DNA of 9,012 nt, taken from the NCBI GenBank assembly GCA_902767455.1, contig CACXHH010000073.1, positions 1 to 9,012 of the forward strand. Direction: 5' to 3'. The notes under the pieces are model-generated. The model did no database searches. It saw nothing but the letters and a program-made list of their open reading frames with translations, and was not told the DNA's origin. Shown here one piece after another: positions 1 through 7,600 of this stretch. Each line of letters starts with the position of its first letter. Position 1 is the stretch's first letter. The DNA is from an uncultured Eubacteriales bacterium (GTDB taxonomy: Bacteria; Bacillota; Clostridia; Christensenellales; Borkfalkiaceae). The translations under genes were made by a program, and so were the position numbers.

Positions 1-2
1 AA

Positions 3-1199
3 AGCATGATAAGCATAAAAGGGCTTTCCAACGTCCGTTATATCGGAAAGGGCGCGTTCTGGGGCTGTACGGGGCTTGGCAGCGTCACTTTGGGCAGTTA
101 CGTCAAAGAGATAAACGACTATACTTTCAGCAGATGTTACAGTCTGTTCAGGGTGAGTTTGCCCGAAGAACTCGAATATATAGGCAATTCCGCTTTTTAT
201 AAGTGCGAAACGCTCAACGCGCTCGATCTTTCGACTACGCAGGTTAAAACGATAGGCGCGCGCGCCTTCTACGGCTGCGTGAATCTTAAAACGATAGATC
301 TCAACGCCATCGACAGCCGCGACAATCTGACTCTCGAAACGATAGGCGAAAGGGCTTTTTACGGCTGTATTTCTCTCGGCATGGATACGAACTACGAGAG
401 CGCCGAAGCAAAAGAACAGGCGCTTATCGCGGGCAAGGAAGAGTTCGGCGAAGCTTTCACTCTTCCCGAAAACGAAAACGCGGTCGTCATACCTTCTTCG
501 GTCAGGAAAATAGAAGAACGCGCGTTTTACGGCTGTACTTCGCTTGAAAATCTCGTCATAGAAAACGGAACGGAATATATAGGCGTTTCGGCTTTCGCAA
601 ACGACCGCGCTCTGCGTGAGATAGTTATTCCCGAAAGCGTAAAAATACTTGATAAGAACGCGTTTTATCGTTGCTACGAAGCTTTGGTCGAACTTTCCGA
701 CGGTTTGACGAAGATAGGCGACTATTGCTTCGAAGGCGTCGCTTCAAGCTCGATAGTTATTCCCGAATCGGTAAAAGAGATAGGCAAATACGCCTTCCGC
801 CGCTCGAAAGTCGAACAGGTCTTGCTCCCCGCGACGGTTGAATCCGTCGGCACGGGCGTATTCTACGAATGCTCGTCCGCAACGATATATACTGACGCCG
901 AAAAACCGCTTTCGACGTGGGACGCGCGCTTCAATCCTTCGTTCAGACCGGTCGTTTACAACGCCGTTTTTGAAAAAGGCGGAGAAGGCGAAACCGATTA
1001 CTACGTTGCCGCCGTCACGATAAAGGAAGACGGGATAAGCGTTTTATCTGTAGATATAAAGCTTTCTTCTCCCGCGAGAAAGGGGTATACTCTTCTCGGT
1101 TGGGCGACGGAAGAAAACGGCGCGGTCGTCTATTCGACCGAAGAGTTACCCGATATCAAAGACGAGATAACGCTTTACGCCGTATGGGGCTTGAAGTAA
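3..1199 (+). CDS. BspA-like leucine-rich repeat surface protein with a C-terminal InlB B-type repeat (5' end missing)
   Basis: The frame is open from position 3 to a TAA at 1197-1199. The first ATG (6) lies inside a repeat with no visible signal peptide, so the true start is almost certainly upstream. Numbering from that ATG, about eleven LRR_5 (BspA/TpLRR) units cover residues 1-295. Each has the pattern IG..AF..C..L followed by a short strand such as IVIPESV, for example IGERAFYGCISL and IEERAFYGCTSL. A 36-residue acidic stretch (125-160) interrupts the array between units 5 and 6. Residues 319-397 form one Listeria-Bacteroides (Flg_new) repeat, ending GYTLLGWA...ITLYAVW three residues before the stop. 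In known families BspA-type repeats mediate protein-protein or host contact; a surface or secreted adhesin-like role here is inference. There is no LPXTG motif or C-terminal membrane anchor, so any attachment must be N-terminal, outside the window. A strong terminator follows 27 bases after the stop. The family call is firm; the specific function is unknown. Confidence 0.9.
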   Translation, partial: SMISIKGLSNVRYIGKGAFWGCTGLGSVTLGSYVKEINDYTFSRCYSLFRVSLPEELEYIGNSAFYKCETLNALDLSTTQVKTIGARAFYGCVNLKTIDLNAIDSRDNLTLETIGERAFYGCISLGMDTNYESAEAKEQALIAGKEEFGEAFTLPENENAVVIPSSVRKIEERAFYGCTSLENLVIENGTEYIGVSAFANDRALREIVIPESVKILDKNAFYRCYEALVELSDGLTKIGDYCFEGVASSSIVIPESVKEIGKYAFRRSKVEQVLLPATVESVGTGVFYECSSATIYTDAEKPLSTWDARFNPSFRPVVYNAVFEKGGEGETDYYVAAVTIKEDGISVLSVDIKLSSPARKGYTLLGWATEENGAVVYSTEELPDIKDEITLYAVWGLK

Positions 1200-1226
1200 A
1201 AACCGAATAATCGTATAAAGATACGC

Positions 1227-1261
1227 CGCGGCGCCCGAATGACTTTCGGGCGCCGCGTTTT
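1227..1261 (+). terminator. Intrinsic terminator of the leucine-rich repeat gene
   Basis: A perfect 13-bp stem (1227-1239 with 1245-1257), almost entirely G/C with two A-T pairs next to the loop, encloses a 5-base loop (TGACT). It is followed directly by TTTT at 1258-1261. It lies 27 bases after the stop codon, where a Rho-independent terminator is expected. The T-tract is short, but the stem is very stable. It should separate transcription of the upstream gene from the promoter at 1533. Confidence 0.88.
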
Positions 1262-1370
1262 CGTCGTTTATCCGAACGGAACGGGCGGCGTACGGATCGC
1301 ACAAAAGAAGACGAAAGTTGCCGAATAAGTCGTTAAACGCGTTTTTTTACGCTCGTTTAAGTCAAGAAAT

Positions 1371-1400
1371 CGCTTCGGCGCGCCGCGCGCCGCGCAAGCG
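1371..1400. repeat. Stable G/C-rich imperfect hairpin
   Basis: CGCTT (1371-1375) pairs with AAGCG (1396-1400). After a 3-base bulge (1393-1395), CGGCGCG (1376-1382) pairs with CGCGCCG (1386-1392) around a CCG loop, giving 12 base pairs in total. It is followed by TTTATCC, a poor U-tract, so it could be a weak second terminator, part of a structured RNA, or a chance product of G/C-rich DNA. No function can be assigned from the sequence. Confidence 0.4.
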
Positions 1401-1445
1401 TTTATCCGGGGCAAGATACCACGGCATTACGAAGCCGTTTTCAAT

Positions 1446-1466
1446 CGCGTGACCGACGCGTTTTTT
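1446..1466 (+). terminator. Weak terminator-like hairpin (tentative)
   Basis: CGCGT (1446-1450) and ACGCG (1456-1460) form a 5-bp stem with a 5-base loop, followed by six T at 1461-1466. The shape fits a minimal intrinsic terminator on the + strand, but the stem is short and no upstream gene needs it. It may back up the terminator at 1227-1261, end an unseen small RNA, or be fortuitous. Confidence 0.3.
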
Positions 1467-1532
1467 AAGGCGCCGTCGCGTAAAATTTCCAAAAAAAAAC
1501 GATGGATATATTTCGTAAACAACTGTTTTTGC

Positions 1533-1561
1533 TTGACAGACACAAACATAAATGTTATACT
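1533..1561 (+). promoter_or_regulatory. Consensus vegetative (sigma-70/SigA-type) promoter for the giant lipoprotein gene
   Basis: TTGACA at 1533-1538 is a perfect -35 box. Exactly 17 bases later, TATACT (1556-1561) matches the -10 consensus TATAAT at five of six positions. It is preceded by TG at 1553-1554, one base before the -10 box, which makes an extended -10 element. The predicted transcription start is near 1567-1569, giving a leader of about 118 bases before the ATG at 1687. The strength of the match suggests vigorous, housekeeping-sigma transcription independent of the upstream gene. No clear operator palindrome overlaps it. Confidence 0.85.
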
Positions 1562-1573
1562 TTTACAGAAAAA

Positions 1574-1601
1574 TTATTATTTATAATTTATTATTTATAA
1601 T
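1574..1601 (+). repeat. Perfect 14-bp tandem repeat inside a 55-base pure A/T leader segment
   Basis: TTATTATTTATAAT occurs twice in direct succession (1574-1587 and 1588-1601). A shortened, degenerate third copy follows within about 1603-1616. The repeat sits in an unbroken A/T run from 1569 to 1623, just downstream of the predicted transcription start and therefore in the 5' untranslated region. Such a sequence would be an unstructured, A/U-only RNA segment and could change copy number by slippage. Any regulatory meaning is inference. Confidence 0.8.
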
Positions 1602-1627
1602 ATTATATTATTTAATATTTTTTGTTT

Positions 1628-1663
1628 AAATCGAATTTTGCCGATTTTGATTTTTAAATCGGC
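1628..1663 (+). promoter_or_regulatory. Mutually exclusive hairpins in the leader (possible regulatory switch)
   Basis: GCCGATTT (1640-1647) pairs with AAATCGGC (1656-1663), an 8-bp stem with an 8-base loop. The same CGATTT (1642-1647) can instead pair with AAATCG at 1628-1633, also with an 8-base loop. The two outer arms are a direct repeat, TTTAAATCG at 1625-1633 and 1653-1661. The structure ends 10 bases before the ribosome binding site. No U-tract follows, so it is not a terminator. I recognise no riboswitch or leader family. Confidence 0.45.
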
Positions 1664-1672
1664 TGCACGGAT

Positions 1673-1679
1673 AGGAGGT
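1673..1679 (+). promoter_or_regulatory. Strong ribosome binding site of the giant lipoprotein gene
   Basis: AGGAGGT, a full Shine-Dalgarno match, lies 7 bases before the ATG at 1687. It fixes the start codon, which is followed at once by a basic and hydrophobic signal peptide. Confidence 0.93.
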
Positions 1680-1686
1680 CTCGGTT

Positions 1687-4600
1687 ATGAACAAAACACG
1701 TAAATTATTCACTCTTTTATTGACGGTTATCGCTCTGTCGGCGATATGCTTATCAATGGTCGGTTGTTCCGCGTCTTTTACCGTGAGCTTTGAAACAAAC
1801 GGCGGCTCGTCTATCGAAGCCGTTACCGTTGAAGCTCAGGGCGACGCAGGCGCCGAATACGTTCTTCCCGCCACGACGAAAAGCGGCTTTGAATTTGCCG
1901 GTTGGTACGACAACGCGGGCTTGACCGGAACGGTTTACTCCGCCGGTACGAAAATAACGCTCAACGACAACAGGACTTTCTACGCCGCGTGGACTGCGCT
2001 TTACACCGTTACGCTCAACGCCGACGGCGGCAGCCTTTCGACGACTTCAGTTCAGCTCAAAGAAGGCGAAAACGTTTACGAAGCCGTAAAAGATCTCGTC
2101 CCCGTCAAAGCCGGCTGTCAGTTCGGCGCATGGTTCAACGGCTCGACGGAGCTTTCCAAAAATACGAGAATGGGCAAAGCGGCTATGACGCTTACCGCTC
2201 GCTATAAAGTTCCCTACACCGTTGAAATTTACGAAAAGGCTACCGACGGCAGCGGTTACGCTCTTGCGGAAACTACCAAAGGTTACGAGTACGTAGGCGT
2301 CAATTACGTTTCCGAAGTTACCCGCGACGGGTTCAGAGAAGTAGACAACGCAGAGAGAAAGACTTCCGTCGTTATCTCCGCCAACGCTTCCGAAAACGTG
2401 TTGAAGCACTTCTTTGACCGTGAAGTTTATAACCTCACGTTCAACGCCAACTATCCCGCAGGCGCTCCCGAAAACGTTTCCGTGACGATTGCTTACGGCG
2501 AAGAAACGGACGCCCCTTACGATTATTTTACGTACGACGGCTATTATCTGCTCGGCTGGGCGACCACGCCTTCGGGTTCCGTCGCGTATTACACTCGCTT
2601 TATCGAAAGCAATCTCTACAACGGCAACGGCGAAACTTTTACCGCGGACAAGATTTCCGTTTCGAGAAACACGACGCTCTACGCCGTATGGGTACGCGGT
2701 TACGTAGATATGTTCGGCGGTAACGACTATATCTACCGCTTTGAAAACTCTTCCGACGTTTATCTCGAACGCGGCGGCGTTTACTTCGTGGGCGGGTACA
2801 GCGCTACGAGAAACGTCTTTACGTTCAATCAGAACGACAAGACTTTAAGAGGCAAGCTCAATCCCGACGGTTCCTTCTGCTACGAAGCAGCGGAAGACAG
2901 GGGCGAAGCGTTTGCTTACAGTGCAGTCAACGGGCTTGACGTTTCGAGAAAACTCTTCTTCGAGCGCTATAACGAGATAACCTATTCGGTCACGGGCGAA
3001 AACGGGCAGACGGCTACCAGCGAAGGTACCTACACGCCCGGCGACTCCGACGACTTTATCGCTTCCTTTACGAGCGGCCCCATGTCGGGCAAGGTCGTAA
3101 GTTTCAAGATGAGCACGATGACTTCCGAAGGAACGGAAATATCGGTGTTCACCTTCAAGAACGACGAAGAAAGCGATCTCGGCGAACTTGTCCGTTACGC
3201 CGTTTATAAAGGCAGAAGCGGAGTCGGTTACACCTATTACATCTACTATCAGCTGACCTTCTCGGGCTACGGCACGGCGACGGTCAAGGGCGTTGAAGAA
3301 GATACGACGTATTACACCGAGTACGACGAAGAGAACGATCTTTACGTTCTCTACACACGCAACGCCACCACGGGTGAACTTCAGGTTTACGAAAAGATAG
3401 TCGTAGCCAAAGAGCCCGTCATCTCGGGCGTAAACGGTTACTGGGCTTATTACGACGAACTCGACAACGAGTTCTCGTCAGATAGCGGCGCGACGCTTCT
3501 TCTCGACGGGCTTTATAACGCCGTATATACCGACGAAAACGGCGTGGCGCATAAAGGCGTTTACGCTCGCGAAAGAGCTTCCGCCATCAGCGGCACGATA
3601 ATTAACTTCTTCGGCGACGACGGCACCGAGCGCAAGATCCTTGCCGACGTCGTGACTACGACCGTGGAAGTCGGAGGCATCGACGAAAACGGCAACCCCA
3701 ACGTTGAAGAAAAGACCGAATATCTCTTTTACGAAAAGAGTTCGTCTTACGGCGAATATTTCTACAACAACTCCGCATCGACGTATATGGCTCCGCTCTT
3801 CGTTATCGAAGACGGCAAAGCCGACGTCTATATCTATTCGGGTGAAACTTATACCAAAGCCATTTCCGGAACTTACGAAGAAAAGGGCAAGGGCGTGTAC
3901 GTTCTCACCGTTACCGATTACTATCTCGACACGGCTTCGGCGATCGTAGGCGAAGCTACGGGCGAACTCAACGACGTGGTTAAGATAACTTTCGGCGTTG
4001 GCTCGCATCCGTCGCTCGGGTACCCCGTAAACTACTGGTACGCTTACACCGACAAGAACGGCGTTGAGCAAACGCTGTTTGCCACTTACAACGGCGACGA
4101 CGGCGTTCTGACTATCGTCGGCGCGTTCGCTCTGCTCGAAGTCGGTTCAGACGTTTTCGTCGGTTCGTACGAAAAATCGGGCGAATATATAAGCGCGACC
4201 TTCGACATGAACGCTTTCGATCAGCTCGTCATATTCAAGACGGCAGACGACGGCACCTATCTCACCCTTAAAGAGCTTCCCGCAACCGAAAACCTGTTCG
4301 ACAACAACAACTCGAACGACGCCGACGGCTCTATCGCTTTCGACGGCTTCGGCGGCGCGACCTACACCGATAAGGACGGCAACGTTTACGAAGGTACCGT
4401 CACCGAAACGGACGACGAAACCGAAGGGCTTACCGTTTACGAGTTTGCTTCCGAAACCCTTACTTTCAAATTCGTAAGACAGGCTTTGTCGAACGGCGCT
4501 TCGCTCGTTCTCCGCTATAACGAAGCTTTCAGCGGCGACTTCTATTCGGCTGACGGCGTTCTCACTCTCGACGGTTTCGGCGTTCTCGCAACGTTCAACG

Positions 4601-7600
4601 ACGCCGACGGCAGCGATTACAGCGGAAGATACGTTCTCGTCACCGACGACGAAAAGACTTACGTCGTCATCTCTTTGGAAGACGGCAAGACGCTCTACGT
4701 CGACTTTGCTTCCGATAAGACGTTTACGGCAAGGGGCTTCGAGTACGGCACTTACGTTTACTTCAACAACCGTTACGCGAGCGGCACTTTCGTTCATCTC
4801 GACGGTTACGGCAAAGCCGAAGTTTACACGCTTGAAGGCGATGAACGCTCGTATCTCGACGAAAACGCTACTTACGTCGTCGACGGCGACGTTTACACGC
4901 TTACATACAAGAACGGCGCAGAAAACGTTACCGTAAACGCGAAGCTTTCCACTTTCGATTATAACGGAAACACTTACAGAACGTTCGTTATCGAACACGA
5001 AGAGGTAGTTTATCGCTACGTCAACGACGGCGACTGGTCGGTGCTCGTTCTCGACGCGTTCGGCAAAGGCGAAAAGTACGGCGCCGACGGCGTTAAACAG
5101 ACGGGTACTTACGAAATAGTTTCCGAAAACCTTCTCTACTTCCTTCTCGAAGACGGTTCCGACGCGTTCTTGTACGAATACGACGCGAAAGTCGGTTTTG
5201 CGAGAACTTTCGACTTCCCGCTCCGCGCTTATTTCACCGGCACGCTCGAATCGTTGCTCTTCACGAAGTACGGTCGCGCGCTCTTCGGCGGCGAACAGAT
5301 ATATTATTATAATATAGAAAACGACAAAGTTTTCATATATCACAGAGATACCGAATCCGACCAAGCCAACGCTTACGGCTACGTCAAGGAAGAGTTCGGC
5401 ACCTTCGATACCGAAGTTATCTACAACGGCGTCAAATACTACGAAAACGACGGTTACGGCATAGAACTTAAGAGAAACGAAGACGGCAAGAACAAATATC
5501 CCGTTCTCATTTCTTCCGAAGACGAAAACAAATATCCGCTCAACGAACTCAAGTTCGCGCCCACGGGCAGAGCCGAATTCGTAGTTACCGCCACCACCAA
5601 CATCAACGGAACCAACTACAACGCCACCGTTACCCGCGAAAAGAGAAACGACGAGTACGTGACTTACGTCACCGTAGGAACTTACAACTTCTACTTCAAC
5701 GCAAATTACGACGGCAAGAACAACACTTACGACGTATATAAGATGGAACGCCGCGTTGTATTCCGCTCGTACACTTACGTTTATTACGCGCGTATGTACG
5801 CGATGTACGGCATGAATCTCCCCGACACCTTCGGCACCACTTCATACGTTATCGAATACGACGAAGAAGGCACCGCGGGCGACGGCTTCATCAGCACTAA
5901 CTTCCTTGCCGACTCGAATATGTACTATTCGGACGGCACGCTCATCTCGCTCGACGGGCTCGAATACGTTTACGATTCCGCAAGCGGAGTTTACAGCGTT
6001 GCCTTCGAAGGCGCAGACGGTTACGACTATATTTACAGATTCTCCGTTACCACGCTCTACAACGTGAACGTTTACAGGGTAGTCGGCATGACGAGAGTTC
6101 AAAGCTTCGAGGACGGCGATTACACGCTCCGCGCGGAAAGGCTTATCGCTTCCGACTCGGGCAACGCCGGATCTTTCTACGCGCTCGAACTCTACGATAA
6201 CGGCAAACTTGCTCAACGCACTGTCGGCGGTTACGTAAACGAGCAGTATTATTACATTTCAAGACTCATCGAAAACGGCGAGATACTCCGTTCTACCTAT
6301 TATATATTCGATATTTCCGAAGAGGAATGCGAAGCTTCCGTTAAACCGATAAGCGGCGTCACCGTCACGAAGAACGAGATGACCGTTTACTACTCGGCGG
6401 ACGGAGAAAACTACGTCGAAGTGACCGATAGCAACGAGATACTCGTCTTCCCGTTGAACGGCGGGCTTTATATCCCCAAGGCGAGCGAATACGACCCGTC
6501 CGAAGAACGCTTTATCGTAACGCTTTCCAACGACGCGAAATATATCGTCGATCTGGACGGAAGAAACATCACGGTAGAAAGGCTTGAAACCGCTTCTTAC
6601 GCCGACGACGCTATTCCCGAAAACGCTGGCGAATACACGCTCACCGTTAAACTCGGCAACGATCTCGACGACTTGACTTTCACTCTCAAAGAAGGGCAGA
6701 ACGTCGCGAAAGTTCTCTCGGGCGTAGAAGTTGACGAAAGGTTCGGCCGCTGGGAAACAGCTGACGGCGCTTTGGTCGACGGCGACTATCTTATGCCCGC
6801 GCAAAACCTTACCGTGACCGCTGTTTACAGATCGGGTTACAGCGTGAACGTTTACGTCGAATCCTTAAACGGCGGCTACGAACTGTTGAAAACGATCAAC
6901 GGTTACGCCTATGTCGGAGAAGAATTCTCCCCCGAAGTAACGCTCAAAGGCTTCACGCGCGTCTATAACGAACAAGAAATTTCCACGCGCACTATATCCG
7001 AAACAGAGAACGAAAACACTTACGCTCTCTACTTTGAACGCGCTTCGTACAAGCTTACTTACGTTTCCAACGCGGCTTCATATACGGGAGCGAACAACGA
7101 AACTTACTCCGTATATATCCCGAACGGAAAGAGCATGCCTATTCTCGACAAGATGTTCGAGCTCGAAGGCTATTATCTCGCGGGCTGGGCGTTCACACCC
7201 GACGGCGAAATGGTCTACACCGTCAATTACGCCGCCAACTACGCCGAAAACAGGGCGCATACGTTGACGCCTGATCCCGAGATCTCCATCGACAAAGACA
7301 CAGCTCTTTACGCGGTATGGATCAAGGGCTACACGGATATATTTGCTTCAAACGACAAAGACTATATCTATCTGCTGTCCGACGACGCGGAAGTTGTCTA
7401 TCTCGAACGCGGCGGAATCTTTTTCGTCGGCAATTACGATCGCGAAACCAAAGCTTTCAGCTTCTTTAGGGGCGAAACGCTCGTTTACGAAGGCGCTTTG
7501 GTCGACGGCGGCTACTACCTTATCGAAGCCGAACACGCCAAGACGTATTCTTTGTACGAAAACGGCAAGCTCGATAAGAGCGTCACGCTCACGATAGATA

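Larger units (their letters stand above)
1262..1532. other. Intergenic stretch without a convincing gene
   Basis: I find no supported coding sequence here on either strand. The longest open stretch on + (from the stop at 1326-1328 to beyond 1560) has no ATG with a ribosome binding site, and its codon use is unlike the flanking genes. What is visible is structural: a palindrome AAACGCGTTT at 1335-1344 that opens a run of seven T (1342-1348), a G/C-rich hairpin at 1371-1400, a small hairpin with six T at 1446-1466, and nine consecutive A at 1491-1499. The DNA could be a decayed gene remnant or simply a structured spacer. Confidence 0.6.

Noticed and set aside
6..8. ATG at 6 as the real start of the leucine-rich repeat gene
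   Set aside because: The frame is open to the window edge, the ATG falls within a repeat, and no signal peptide follows, so the gene most likely begins upstream.
1427..1549. A 40-codon minus-strand frame from the ATG complementary to 1547-1549
   Set aside because: There is no Shine-Dalgarno sequence, it overlaps the + strand promoter, and the product is unrecognisable. It is possible only as a decayed remnant.
1502..1600. A short + frame starting with ATG at 1502
   Set aside because: It has no ribosome binding site, runs straight through the promoter and the A/T tract, and gives a Tyr/Leu/Ile-rich product expected from A/T-rich DNA.
1640..1663. The leader hairpin as an intrinsic terminator or attenuator
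   Set aside because: No T-tract follows the stem on either strand, so termination is not supported; only a translational or stability role is conceivable.
2761..2777. The 17-base block shared with 7399-7415 as a recombination or attachment site
   Set aside because: It encodes the conserved YLERGG motif in the same codon phase in both copies, so shared ancestry of the duplicated cassette explains it.
3478..4071. A 197-codon minus-strand open frame
   Set aside because: It is an antisense shadow of the same codon bias, lying wholly within the sense reading frame and showing no known domain.
4147..5364. A 405-codon open frame on the minus strand inside the giant gene
   Set aside because: It is in codon register with the sense gene and stays open because TTA, CTA and TCA codons are rare there. 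It starts with TTG and its Val/Glu/Phe-rich translation mirrors sense Asn/Asp, Phe/Leu and Glu codons. No family is recognisable.
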